64,000 bases of DNA from Chryseobacterium wanjuense (GTDB taxonomy: Bacteria; Bacteroidota; Bacteroidia; Flavobacteriales; Weeksellaceae). Of this stretch, positions 18,027 to 26,191 are shown in pieces. Position numbers and translations under genes: made by a program. The notes under the pieces were generated by a model. That model searched no databases. It was not told the origin of the DNA and worked only from the letters and a program-made list of their open reading frames with translations. Position 1 is the stretch's first letter. The number at the start of each line of letters is the position of its first letter. The stretch lies in contig NZ_FOIU01000001.1 in the NCBI RefSeq assembly GCF_900111495.1, positions 806,001 to 870,000 on the forward strand, read 5' to 3'.

Positions 18027-19229
18027 TTACAAACCAATATTTTTAGTTGGTTTTAATTGTTTTTTAATGCTTTTTGGAAGCGCATCTTTATGAACCAAAA
18101 TCGCAGTCGATTTGTATTCTATATAGGGCTTTGTCGCGTACAGATATCCTTCGAAATCATTGGTCACACCCCAGGAATTTTTCACCATATAGTATTCTTT
18201 TCCGGTTTGATCTTTTGCCAATCCTACGATATGCATACCGTGATCATCCGTTGTAGAAAGGTTGTTCAGTGCTTTCTGACGCATATCTTCCGTGATGGCT
18301 TTGTCTTTTTTAGGCTCTGTGAATAATGTTCCTTTGTTTTCTGCCGTAATTTGGTCTAAATCCATGTCCGGAACATAAGCAACTCCATTTTTATATGAGA
18401 AGTACGGCTCGGAAACATCTGTTGCCCAACCTACGGAATATCCTTTGTTTACAGCATTATCGATAATTGCCGTTAGATCTTTCATCGGAACATTCCAGTC
18501 AGAATCGTGGCTCCAGTTATCAGGAATCGGAACTACGAATTTCTGATAATATGGATAATCTTTATAAGAAGAAATTTCTACATAATCTTCAGGATTAATC
18601 CCTACAACCTCCTTCGCAAAGGTTTGCGGAGTGTAATTTTTTCCTTCATATGTAAAATTGGCAGGAACTTTTCCTAAATACTGGTCTAAAATTGCATCCA
18701 CTGCAGACATCCAGTTATCCGTCAGTTTTCCTTTTTGGGAAGCCTGAACCAGGCTGTCTAAAACCGGCTTCAGTTTACCCTGCATTTCTGAGAAATTGTT
18801 GATGGTTTGTCCTTGTTTTAGCCCTGTATAAGCATCCTGAGGAACAGCTCCGTATTTTTTGTACATGTTGATTACATCGTGCAGTTCACCTCCGTCTCCC
18901 CAGTTGATCGCGCCGTTGTTCAGGACGTATAGTTTTGCTTTATCGTGATAAGAATTCCTTGCAGTATAGATTTCTGCCAAATCAACAGGTTTTTTACCCA
19001 TTCTCTGCATTTCAGATTCAAGGAAAGAGTTCCCCGAATAACTCCAGCAAGTTCCCGAAGAACCTTGATTTTTTACTGAAGTTGCCCCCACGTCTTTCAA
19101 CGTTGTGAACTGGAAATTAGCATTTTGAGATTGATTGTTTTTTAACTTATTGATTAAGTCATCCTGAGCAAACATCATACTTCCTGCAGACAAAACAAAA
19201 AGTAATGACACAATTTTGGTATTTTTCAT
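18027..19229 (-). CDS. Secreted C1 family cysteine peptidase (bleomycin hydrolase/aminopeptidase C-like)
   Basis: 400 residues with a signal peptide (MKNTKIVSLLFVLSAGSMMFAQ). The catalytic Cys is C61 in VKNQGSSGTCWSYSG, His is probably H330 in TDDHGMHIVGL, and Asn is N351 in YYMVKNSWG. The oxyanion Gln is in NQGSSG. Residue order and the long insertion between Cys and His match the C1B group, which is normally cytoplasmic; the signal peptide moves this one to the periplasm or outside. It is likely an aminopeptidase or dipeptide-releasing enzyme used in protein breakdown (inference). Monocistronic: a hairpin follows it and a repeat-rich spacer precedes it. Confidence 0.88.
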   Translation of the reverse strand: MKNTKIVSLLFVLSAGSMMFAQDDLINKLKNNQSQNANFQFTTLKDVGATSVKNQGSSGTCWSYSGNSFLESEMQRMGKKPVDLAEIYTARNSYHDKAKLYVLNNGAINWGDGGELHDVINMYKKYGAVPQDAYTGLKQGQTINNFSEMQGKLKPVLDSLVQASQKGKLTDNWMSAVDAILDQYLGKVPANFTYEGKNYTPQTFAKEVVGINPEDYVEISSYKDYPYYQKFVVPIPDNWSHDSDWNVPMKDLTAIIDNAVNKGYSVGWATDVSEPYFSYKNGVAYVPDMDLDQITAENKGTLFTEPKKDKAITEDMRQKALNNLSTTDDHGMHIVGLAKDQTGKEYYMVKNSWGVTNDFEGYLYATKPYIEYKSTAILVHKDALPKSIKKQLKPTKNIGL

Positions 19230-19342
19230 TACTATAAAAGGTTATTTTTCATGAATAGTCGTTAATGTTAAAGATTCGTTACAACAGGAAAGGTTAAATT
19301 TACTATTGAAATTTTTCACGGAAAGTTTTTATTTGAAGCTAT

Positions 19343-19452
19343 TTCCCGCTTTCCGCACTCGCTATTTTTAGCTTTTCGGTTGGGGCAAGCCTTTGGCTTG
19401 CCCCAACCGAAAAGCTAAAAATGAGCTCAAACAAATGCTCCAATCGGGGCTA
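19343..19452. repeat. Intergenic repeat with a perfect 28-bp stem
   Basis: 19364-19391 and 19395-19422 are exact reverse complements over 28 bases with a TTT loop (apex GGGGCAAGCC-TTT-GGCTTGCCCC). It is flanked by TTCCCGCTTTCCGCACTCGC on the left and CTCCAATCGGGGCTAGGG on the right, flanks that I recall from other Chryseobacterium spacers. No gene is involved. This and AT-rich sequence are all that I see in 19230-19733. Confidence 0.7.
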
Positions 19453-19733
19453 GGGTGGCAGTCGGTGATTTAAACATTGAAAATCCATTCAATAGACCAT
19501 AAAATTTGTCATCTAAACATTGTATTAGAAAACAGTCTGGAAAAATTCGAGCATGGATCCTTTCAGTATGAAAAACTTTAATAAAAAAAAAAATCTTTAA
19601 AGCTTCAAATTTCTTTATATAAAAGGCCTTTTCGTTCATTACCTTATTTACTTTTTCACTATTTTTAAAAAAAGTTTACAATGTTTCCAACGCTTTTTGA
19701 AATTTTTGCATCTATATAGTATACAACCGGATT

Positions 19734-20252
19734 ATGGAACATCAATTACTGATAGAATGTCAACGGAACGACCGCAATGCACAGCGGAAGGTTTACGAAA
19801 AAATGGCGGGTAAGCTTTACTCTGTCTGCAAAGGCTATTTGAAAAATGATGAAGATATTGAAGAAGTGTTGGCAGATACATTTTATAAAATTTTTACGAA
19901 GATCAATCAGCTCCAAAATCATGATATTTTTGAAGCCTGGGCCAGAAAAATTGCGGTGAATGAGTGTCTGCAAAAACTGAGAGCCAATAAAGCCCTGCAT
20001 ATTTCTCTGGAAGAAAATCATATGGCTGCTTCAGATTCTGCGTTGGAAAATATCTCTTTTGAAAAAGATATTCTGAGCCTGCTGAACTTCCTTCCCGAAG
20101 GATGCAGAGCAATTTTTAATCTTTTTGCCATTGAAGGTTATCCTCACAAGGAAATTGCGGTCATGCTTTCCATCAGTGAAGGAACATCGAAATCCCAACT
20201 CAATTTTGCCAGAAAAAAACTTCAGGAATTGCTGGTTAATCAAAACATTTAA
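19734..20252 (+). CDS. ECF-type RNA polymerase sigma factor
   Basis: 172 residues. Region 2 (NDRNAQRKVYEKMAGKLYSV, then EEVLADTFYKIFTKI) recognises the -10 and core enzyme; region 4 (LPEGCRAIFNLFAIEGYPHK, then EIAVMLSISEGTSKSQLNFA) is the helix-turn-helix for the -35. There is no region 3, as in all ECF factors. The next gene, 12 bases downstream, encodes a single-span membrane protein with a short cytoplasmic N-terminus, a typical place for an anti-sigma factor. The factor therefore probably answers an envelope signal and drives this operon (inference). No TAnnTTTG box is seen just upstream, which fits self-controlled transcription. Confidence 0.93.
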   Translation: MEHQLLIECQRNDRNAQRKVYEKMAGKLYSVCKGYLKNDEDIEEVLADTFYKIFTKINQLQNHDIFEAWARKIAVNECLQKLRANKALHISLEENHMAASDSALENISFEKDILSLLNFLPEGCRAIFNLFAIEGYPHKEIAVMLSISEGTSKSQLNFARKKLQELLVNQNI

Positions 20253-20264
20253 ACTTTTAGAACA

Positions 20265-21371
20265 ATGGAAAATAATCATAATATAGATAAAACGTTCAAC
20301 GAGGCTTCTAAGACTTTGGAAGAGCCTGCGACTTTTCCGGGTTTTGAAAAAGTTTGGAATACAATTGAAGAAAAATTAGATAAAAAACAGGAAAAGAAAA
20401 AAATATTTCCGATCTGGCTTCCTTATGGGATTGCTGCAAGTTTGCTGATTGCTTCGGGAGTTTTTTACTTTAATAATCAAAAAGAAAATACTGAGATTGC
20501 AAAACCTGCGATTGCAGAAACTGTTGTAGAATCTAAAATGCCTGCTACTGCTACTTCTGGAAATATCCTGAAAATTGACAGTACAGTGAAAGCTAATATC
20601 CAAAGTGAAAGTTTGCCTGCTGCACCGGCGAAAATTGCTTCTCATACTTTTCCAAAAATGGTTACTTCTCCGGTTGTTGTGGCTCCGGTACAGCCTTCTT
20701 ATGATGATGTATCAGACGCTGTTTATGACAAAATTTCAGATACTTTGCAAAGTAAAAACCTTGAAGAAGTAAGGATTGCAATGGGCTTAAAAAAGGATAA
20801 AGTTTCTATGATAAACGCTGAGCGTCTGGCTTCTTCGGAAAAAAAGAAAATCTCTGACCTGAATGCCATCGCTGATACCGCTGAATTGATTGAACCGATT
20901 GATGTTTTCGACCTGAAACAGCAAGCTCGCGAACCTGAAATTCTTGCGTACAACAAAAAGTACAAAAAAAGTCAAAAACCTGTAGCTGCGACATCCGCTT
21001 TTGGAGAAAAAATCGGGAGGAATAGTTACCTTAATTCAATTCAAGGTGCGACTCCGGGAGTAAATGTCAGCTCGATTTCAGGAAAACCCGGCTCAGGAAA
21101 AGTAGATATTCTGATCAGTTGTCAAAACTCTGCAAAACCCGAAATGAATCCTCTGGTTGTTATCGACGGACAAGTTTCTGATATGGAAACGCTGAAAAAA
21201 TTAGATCCAAAGAAAATTGAAAATATTTCAGTCATTAAAAAAGAAAAAGCTGCAGGTCTCTTTTCAGGGAAAGCCCAAAACGGACTTCTTGTAGTGATCA
21301 CCAAAGATATTTCCAAAAAAGAAAAAAGAAAACTGAAAAAACTTCTTAAAAAAGAATTACCCCAAAAATAA
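20265..21371 (+). CDS. Anti-sigma-like membrane protein with C-terminal TonB-receptor plug-like domain
   Basis: 368 residues. Residues 1-46 are cytoplasmic and acidic/basic (FEKVWNTIEEKLDKKQEKKK), like short anti-sigma tails. One membrane helix follows (about 48-64, IWLPYGIAASLLIASGVF). A long low-complexity linker leads to residues 246-349, which read like the plug of SusC-type receptors: YLNSIQGATPGVNVSSISGK, then PLVVIDGQ, LDPKKIENISVIKKEKAAGL and GLLVVITKDI. There is no beta-barrel. The C-terminal tail is very lysine-rich. Its place between an ECF sigma gene and a VWA lipoprotein gene suggests that the plug domain senses or docks something in the periplasm. The sensing role is inference; the plug resemblance is visible. 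Confidence 0.75.
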   Translation: MENNHNIDKTFNEASKTLEEPATFPGFEKVWNTIEEKLDKKQEKKKIFPIWLPYGIAASLLIASGVFYFNNQKENTEIAKPAIAETVVESKMPATATSGNILKIDSTVKANIQSESLPAAPAKIASHTFPKMVTSPVVVAPVQPSYDDVSDAVYDKISDTLQSKNLEEVRIAMGLKKDKVSMINAERLASSEKKKISDLNAIADTAELIEPIDVFDLKQQAREPEILAYNKKYKKSQKPVAATSAFGEKIGRNSYLNSIQGATPGVNVSSISGKPGSGKVDILISCQNSAKPEMNPLVVIDGQVSDMETLKKLDPKKIENISVIKKEKAAGLFSGKAQNGLLVVITKDISKKEKRKLKKLLKKELPQK

Positions 21372-21417
21372 TCTTTTAAAGTTCATTAATATATTTTTTG
21401 ATTGTTGGTACGTGGAT

Positions 21418-21449
21418 AATACAGGCTATTCACAAGGGTAGTCTGTATT
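21418..21449 (+). terminator. Hairpin between the plug-protein gene and the VWA gene
   Basis: Stem AATACAG(G)CTA / TAG(T)CTGTATT, then TTACAATC. A possible (partial) terminator 47 bases after the upstream stop. A sister hairpin (23450-23479) with a similar apex ends the VWA gene. Confidence 0.55.
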
Positions 21450-21521
21450 TACAATCAAAAGAAAAATCCAAACTCTTATTGACACATTTTCAAATAATTT
21501 AACTCTTAAAAATCAATTAAG

Positions 21522-23435
21522 ATGAGAAAAACATGCATAACAATAACTGCCCTGGTATTTCTGGCAGGCTGTAAAACTAAAAATGTTTCAGAAGCTTCGA
21601 ATGAATCGAAACCTTTAAGTATTAAAAAAGATAAAGATCAGGACGGAATTCCCAACAAGCTCGATCAATGCCCTGAAATAGCAGGTTCGATTGAAAATAA
21701 TGGCTGCCCATGGCCCGAAACAGATGGCGACGGTGTGATTGATAAAGATGATGCGTGTCCTACCGTTGCTGGCCCTGCTGAAAACAACGGCTGTCCGTGG
21801 CCGGATACAGATGGTGACGGAATTTTGGATAAGGACGATGCTTGTCCTACCGTTCCCGGGTTACCGGAGTACAATGGCTGTCCAAAACCTAAAAGCGTGA
21901 CGGCAATGGAAGTTGAGTCTTCCTTTTCAGTAGGAGATTATTCATACCAATCTCGAGGAAAGGTGTATAATAATCGTATCAGAACCCAAAAAACAGGAAA
22001 AAAAGTAATTAAAAAACAAAGAGATTACAGCAATGAGGAATACGATGCTTTGGTAGAAAATCCTTTCGAACTGGCACAAAACCAACCGGTTTCTACTTTT
22101 TCAATTGATGTGGATAATGCTTCTTATTCTAATGTCAGAAGAATGATAGATTATGGGAGTGTCGACAAAAATGCTGTGAGAATAGAGGAAATGATTAATT
22201 ATTTTAAATATAATTATCCTCAGCCTAAAAATAATCAGCCGTTTTCGATTAATACAGAATTAAGTTCCGCGCCGTGGAATCCTGATCATCAGTTGTTGAA
22301 AATCGGTTTGAAGGGAAAAGATATCCCGATGGACAATCTTCCGACTTCGAATATTGTTTTTCTGATCGATGTTTCAGGGTCTATGAATGAAGAGAATAAG
22401 TTGCCGCTGCTGAAATCTTCCTTTAAAATTTTACTGGAACAGCTGAGACCACAGGATAAAGTAGCGATGGTTGTGTATGCAGGAAGTGCAGGAGTGGTTT
22501 TACCGCCAACTTCCGCTGCAGAAAAAGGTAAAATCATTGAAGCTTTAGGCAGACTACAGGCAGGAGGAAGTACGGCAGGAGGAGCGGGAATCGAACTGGC
22601 GTATAAACTGGCAGAAGAAAATTTTGTAAAAAATGGGAATAATCGCGTGATTCTGGCTACAGACGGAGATTTCAATGTTGGGGTATCTTCTAAAGCTAGT
22701 CTGGAAGAATTAATTGAAGAAAAAAGAAAATCCGGTGTTTTTCTAACGTGTCTTGGCTACGGAATGGGCAATTACAAAGACAACAAAATGGAAACCTTAG
22801 CAGACAAAGGAAACGGAAATTATGCCTATATCGATGACTTGAAGGAAGCCAATAAATTTTTGGGAAGAGAGTTTGCAGGAAGTATTTACACCATCGCCAA
22901 AGACGTGAAAATCCAAATTGAGTTTAATCCAAAATATGTAAAATCCTACCGATTGATTGGATATGAAAACCGGAAGTTGCGAAATGAAGACTTTACCAAT
23001 GATAAAATAGATGCCGGAGAATTGGGAAGCGGACACACGGTAACTGCTTTGTATGAAGTGATTCCAGTAAACGCCTCTTCAGAATTTTTGCCAAAACAAA
23101 GCAAGCTGAAGTACAGTTCGACATCAAAAACACAAAAGTTCGGAGATGAATTGGCGACCATTAAATTCAGGTATAAAAAACCGGCGGGAATGAAGAGTTC
23201 AGAGATGATTCAGATTGTTAAAAATTCTGCTGTTTCCAAAGCAAAGGCAAGCCGGGATTTCAAATTTGCTTCTTCGGTGGCTTGGTTTGGGCTGGTGTTG
23301 AGAAATTCAAAATTAATTAAAAAGAAAAATCTCACAGACATCGAAAATCTTGCAAAACAGAATGTAGGAAACGATTCTGAAGGTTACAGGGCAGGATTTG
23401 TCAAAATGATTCAGGATTATAAAAATATTAAATAG
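21522..23435 (+). CDS. VWA-domain lipoprotein with thrombospondin type 3-like repeats (YfbK-like)
   Basis: 637 residues. The signal peptide ends in the lipobox LAGC (Cys17). Residues about 36-122 hold three calcium-type repeats ([41 protein letters not shown]), each followed by a Gly-Cys-Pro unit. Residues 178-240 match the vWF_A N-terminal domain of YfbK ([20 protein letters not shown]). A VWA domain follows with a complete MIDAS (DVSGS, 283-287; later TDGD). The C-terminal 150 residues fit DUF3520. The protein should be anchored in the outer membrane and bind a ligand or partner in a metal-dependent way. Third gene of the sigma-factor cluster, but separated by 150 bases with a hairpin, so it may have its own promoter. 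Confidence 0.85.
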   Translation: MRKTCITITALVFLAGCKTKNVSEASNESKPLSIKKDKDQDGIPNKLDQCPEIAGSIENNGCPWPETDGDGVIDKDDACPTVAGPAENNGCPWPDTDGDGILDKDDACPTVPGLPEYNGCPKPKSVTAMEVESSFSVGDYSYQSRGKVYNNRIRTQKTGKKVIKKQRDYSNEEYDALVENPFELAQNQPVSTFSIDVDNASYSNVRRMIDYGSVDKNAVRIEEMINYFKYNYPQPKNNQPFSINTELSSAPWNPDHQLLKIGLKGKDIPMDNLPTSNIVFLIDVSGSMNEENKLPLLKSSFKILLEQLRPQDKVAMVVYAGSAGVVLPPTSAAEKGKIIEALGRLQAGGSTAGGAGIELAYKLAEENFVKNGNNRVILATDGDFNVGVSSKASLEELIEEKRKSGVFLTCLGYGMGNYKDNKMETLADKGNGNYAYIDDLKEANKFLGREFAGSIYTIAKDVKIQIEFNPKYVKSYRLIGYENRKLRNEDFTNDKIDAGELGSGHTVTALYEVIPVNASSEFLPKQSKLKYSSTSKTQKFGDELATIKFRYKKPAGMKSSEMIQIVKNSAVSKAKASRDFKFASSVAWFGLVLRNSKLIKKKNLTDIENLAKQNVGNDSEGYRAGFVKMIQDYKNIK

Positions 23436-23449
23436 CGAGAAATTGCTTT

Positions 23450-23479
23450 AAAACAGGCATTCGAAAGGGTGTCTGTTTT
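23450..23479 (+). terminator. Terminator of the VWA gene
   Basis: Stem AAAACAG(G)CA / TG(T)CTGTTTT with T-rich tail ATTTTTAAAAT, 15 bases after the stop codon. Confidence 0.75.
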
Positions 23480-23494
23480 ATTTTTAAAATTAAT

Positions 23495-23536
23495 TTTCAA
23501 AAATTATTGAAAGTTCAAAAATTATTATTACATTTG
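23495..23536 (+). promoter_or_regulatory. Promoter and operator of the GbsR-type regulator gene
   Basis: An 18-bp palindrome TTTCAAAAATTATTGAAA (23495-23512) contains a TTG at 23507-23509; TACATTTG at 23529-23536 is a perfect -7 box 19 bases further on. A second direct copy of TTCAAAAATTATT follows at 23514-23526. A protein bound to the palindrome would block the -33 region. The same palindrome, with one base changed, lies at 24105-24122. Confidence 0.7.
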
Positions 23537-23561
23537 TATCAGAAATTTAAAAGAAAACAAA

Positions 23562-24065
23562 ATGCAACTTTCAGAAGCTAAAGAAAAATACATTCAGACC
23601 TGGGGAACATTTGCTACCAATTGGGGGATCAACCGTACGATGGCGCAGGTTCACGCTCTGCTTTTGGCTAGTGGCAAACCGCTTTCTACTGATGAAGTGA
23701 TGGAACAGCTCGAGATCTCGAGAGGAAATGCCAATATGAACCTGAGAGCTTTGATGGATTGGGGAATTGTAAAAAAGGAGTTTGTAAAGGGAGAAAGAAA
23801 GGAATATTTTGTGGCAGAAAAAGACGTTTGGTTTTTATTCAAACAAATTACGAAAGAACGCAGAAAAAGAGAAATCGAACCCGTAATCTCCTTTTTAGAA
23901 GAACTGAAAAACATTGAAGATAATGATTCTGAAGAGGCTAAAGAATTCATCAAATTAATGGATGATTTCAGCTCCGTAACAGGGAAGATCAACAATATCA
24001 TGGATCTGGCGATAAAAAGCGATGATCACTGGCTGGTCGGCAAGATTACGAATTTATTGAAATAG
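23562..24065 (+). CDS. GbsR/MarR-type transcriptional regulator
   Basis: 167 residues. A winged helix-turn-helix (about 20-85: ALLLASGKPLSTDEVMEQLE, then ISRGNANMNLRALMDWGIVK) is followed by a helical dimerisation region (KERRKREIEPVISFLEELKN). The N-terminal YIQTWGTFATNWGINRTMAQ is typical of the GbsR group in Bacteroidota. It has a clear promoter overlapped by an 18-bp palindrome; since the palindrome recurs before the next gene, autoregulation plus control of the downstream membrane/lipid genes is likely (inference). The ligand is unknown. The gene downstream starts after 73 bases. Confidence 0.85.
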   Translation: MQLSEAKEKYIQTWGTFATNWGINRTMAQVHALLLASGKPLSTDEVMEQLEISRGNANMNLRALMDWGIVKKEFVKGERKEYFVAEKDVWFLFKQITKERRKREIEPVISFLEELKNIEDNDSEEAKEFIKLMDDFSSVTGKINNIMDLAIKSDDHWLVGKITNLLK

Positions 24066-24104
24066 ATAGAAGAGGGTGAAAATCCTTTTTTATTTCAAAT
24101 AAAC

Positions 24105-24122
24105 TTTCAAAAATTACTGAAA
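24105..24122. promoter_or_regulatory. Second copy of the GbsR-type operator palindrome
   Basis: TTTCAAAAATTACTGAAA differs from 23495-23512 at one base (17 of 18 the same). It lies 17 bases before the ATG at 24139, the first structural gene after the regulator. Confidence 0.65.
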
Positions 24123-24138
24123 ATATAAAAATTATAAA

Positions 24139-24483
24139 ATGTTCAATATTGTTTCATATGTGATTTTCCTTACGATCAGTTCATACATTACGATTGATGT
24201 CGGGCGCAGGTGCTACAACGCCGGAAAGTCTTACCTGGACTACCTTATTCATGATTCCGATCTTTGTCTGACGATCAACAGAATTCTTTTAGGATGCTAT
24301 TACCTGATCAATTTAGGATATATAGCGATCAGCTTAACGACTTGGGACAGAGTAGATTCGATGGAGGAAGTTTTTACGGTGACAGCCTTCCGGATAGGAA
24401 GTATCGCACTGATTCTTTGCGCTTTGCATTATATGAACATTTTTGCGCTTTACTTTTTAAGAAAAAATTTAACAATCAAATAA
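24139..24483 (+). CDS. Membrane protein of unknown function
   Basis: 114 residues with about three to four hydrophobic segments (1-21, 46-67, 80-105). The short loop GRRCYNAGKSYLDYLIHDSD is polar. No family is recognised. First gene behind the second operator palindrome, so it probably starts the regulated unit; the next gene follows after seven bases. The N-terminus has no cleavable signal. Its conserved position next to a second small membrane protein suggests that they act together, perhaps in the envelope (inference). Confidence 0.6.
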   Translation: MFNIVSYVIFLTISSYITIDVGRRCYNAGKSYLDYLIHDSDLCLTINRILLGCYYLINLGYIAISLTTWDRVDSMEEVFTVTAFRIGSIALILCALHYMNIFALYFLRKNLTIK

Positions 24484-24490
24484 TACTATT

Positions 24491-24898
24491 ATGACAGCAA
24501 CAATTCTTACCACAGCAACAACGTACAATTTTCAGGCCTACATGATGTATCTGCCTATTGTGATTACGCTTACCGTTTTTGTTTCTCAGTTTCTGTTTAA
24601 AAATTCAAAAACTTTCATGATCGATATTTTTCATCAGAAAGAAGACATTGCAATGGCGACAAATTCATTGTTTAAAATTGGTTTTTACCTTCTGAACATC
24701 GGTTTTGCCCTTTGTATTATCGAATTTTTCCAAATCGAAAGCGTAGAAAGACTGGTTGTAGAGTTAAGCCAAAAAGTCGGCGGATTCTCTATCTATCTGG
24801 GAGTAATGATGCTATTGAATTTACTATTATTCTTAAAAGGCCGCAAACACGCCATGAACAAAGAAAAACAAATGCAACATGAAAACACTGATATTTAA
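24491..24898 (+). CDS. Membrane protein of unknown function
   Basis: 135 residues with three membrane segments (about 15-34, 58-80 and 96-114) and a basic/polar C-terminal tail (KGRKHAMNKEKQMQHENTDI). No known domain is recognised. The gene begins seven bases after its neighbour, so the two are certainly co-transcribed. The last 20 bases overlap a possible 28-residue reading frame in another frame. Confidence 0.6.
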   Translation: MTATILTTATTYNFQAYMMYLPIVITLTVFVSQFLFKNSKTFMIDIFHQKEDIAMATNSLFKIGFYLLNIGFALCIIEFFQIESVERLVVELSQKVGGFSIYLGVMMLLNLLLFLKGRKHAMNKEKQMQHENTDI

Positions 24899-24965
24899 AA
24901 TCTGGATGTATTTCACCTTCAAATTTCAGAATAAACGTACAAGAGGAGATTTTTTAAACCTTTAA
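24879..24965 (+). CDS. Possible 28-residue basic peptide
   Basis: ATG at 24879, TAA at 24963-24965. The product MKTLIFKIWMYFTFKFQNKR followed by TRGDFLNL has an amphipathic start and a basic end. It overlaps the end of the preceding membrane-protein gene by 20 bases and stops seven bases before the next ATG, so it fills the gap exactly, as a coupled gene would. Against it: no ribosome site and no comparison. Weak call. Confidence 0.35.
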   Translation: MKTLIFKIWMYFTFKFQNKRTRGDFLNL

Positions 24966-24971
24966 AAACTG

Positions 24972-25361
24972 ATGACCATGAAAACTTTTTTTAAATATGA
25001 TTATTACTTTCAACTTTCAATTCTTGTTGCTTATGTATTAGGCTGGATATCAATAGAGTTATTCAATATTAATTGGGGAAATTACTTTTTATTGTTTTAT
25101 TATATAGTAGGAGGATCTCAGCTAATAAGTTATCTTTTGAGATTGATGATGAGATATCCTAAAAATTGGATATATGTGATGTATGGAATATTTATTATCC
25201 CAGTTTGGCTAATTTTATTGTATCAAACTCAAATTCGAATAGTAAACGGATTCTTTTTTTACATTCTTTTTTCTTCTTTCTTCTACAGTCCTGTTCTGGC
25301 TTTAGTTTACATCTTTTACACATATCGGATGAATATTTTATATAATTCAAATAAAAACTAA
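24972..25361 (+). CDS. Multi-span membrane protein of unknown function
   Basis: 129 residues with four hydrophobic segments (about 12-28, 37-57, 67-84 and 92-117) rich in Tyr, Phe and Trp. No family is recognised. The desaturase gene begins four bases after its stop, so the two are linked in expression and perhaps in function. A second ATG six bases downstream (24978) is an equally good start. Its higher AT content fits its neighbours. Confidence 0.6.
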   Translation: MTMKTFFKYDYYFQLSILVAYVLGWISIELFNINWGNYFLLFYYIVGGSQLISYLLRLMMRYPKNWIYVMYGIFIIPVWLILLYQTQIRIVNGFFFYILFSSFFYSPVLALVYIFYTYRMNILYNSNKN

Positions 25362-25365
25362 GAAA

Positions 25366-26148
25366 ATGAATCACCTTGAACTTATCAAAAAAGTAGAATG
25401 GAAAGATCTGAAATCTCTTTCTATCAAAGAAATGTTGATTGAAAATAACATTAGTCTGCCTTGGTTAATTATTTCCTTATTTTTAGCTTACAAAAATTAT
25501 TATTGGGCGGCACTTCCGTTTTCGGGATTTTATTTTCTAACGGCTCTCAGACAGGTTCATAATGGTTTTCACAATTCGTTGGGGACTGGAAAATTTCTCA
25601 CTTGGCTGTCTTTGTATCTCAACAGTATGTCTATGATGACATCAATTCATGCAGTAAAATTCAATCACATCAGACATCATAAATTCTGTCTTTCTGAAGA
25701 GGATTATGAAGGAAAATCTGCTTCAATGAAATGGTACGAAGCTATTTTGTATGGCCCGAAACACATGTTTCTCATTCATTGGATCACTTTTAAAAAAGCG
25801 AATAAAAATTATAGAAAGAATATGATTTTAGAATTAATTTCAATTTCAGTTTTTGTAATGATTGTCTTTTATTTTAGGATTAATTTTTTACTGTATCACA
25901 TTGCAGTCATGTTTTTCGGAGAATTTTTAATGGCCTTTTTTGCAGTATGGACGGTTCATCATGACACTCATGAAAATCCGAATATTGCGAGAACACAACG
26001 CGGATTCTGGAAAAATAAATTGACATTCAGCATGTTTTATCATATGGAACACCACCTTTTTCCTGCTGTTCCCACCATAAAACTTCCAAAACTTGCAGAA
26101 AGGATTGATCAAGTTTTACCGGAACTGAATAAAAGACAAACATTTTAA
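25366..26148 (+). CDS. Fatty-acid desaturase family membrane enzyme
   Basis: 260 residues. Three histidine boxes bind the di-iron centre: HNGFHN (about 65-70), HIRHHKF (about 104-110) and, near the end, HHDTHEN and YHMEHHLFP. Hydrophobic pairs between them form the membrane helices. Members insert a double bond or hydroxyl in acyl chains of membrane lipids using O2. Co-transcribed with small membrane proteins under a GbsR-type regulator, which points to adjustment of membrane lipids (inference). The box pattern is nearer to the FADS/alkane-hydroxylase-like soluble-head group than to stearoyl-CoA desaturases; substrate is unknown. Confidence 0.85.
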   Translation: MNHLELIKKVEWKDLKSLSIKEMLIENNISLPWLIISLFLAYKNYYWAALPFSGFYFLTALRQVHNGFHNSLGTGKFLTWLSLYLNSMSMMTSIHAVKFNHIRHHKFCLSEEDYEGKSASMKWYEAILYGPKHMFLIHWITFKKANKNYRKNMILELISISVFVMIVFYFRINFLLYHIAVMFFGEFLMAFFAVWTVHHDTHENPNIARTQRGFWKNKLTFSMFYHMEHHLFPAVPTIKLPKLAERIDQVLPELNKRQTF

Positions 26149-26191
26149 GAGAGGTTAAATGTGACTTAATTTAATTGAAAAAACAGAAACA

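Noticed and set aside
19427..19639. A 70-codon minus-strand frame in the spacer before the sigma-factor gene
   Set aside because: It ends inside the repeat with the 28-bp stem, has no recognisable domain and its composition is that of spacer DNA.
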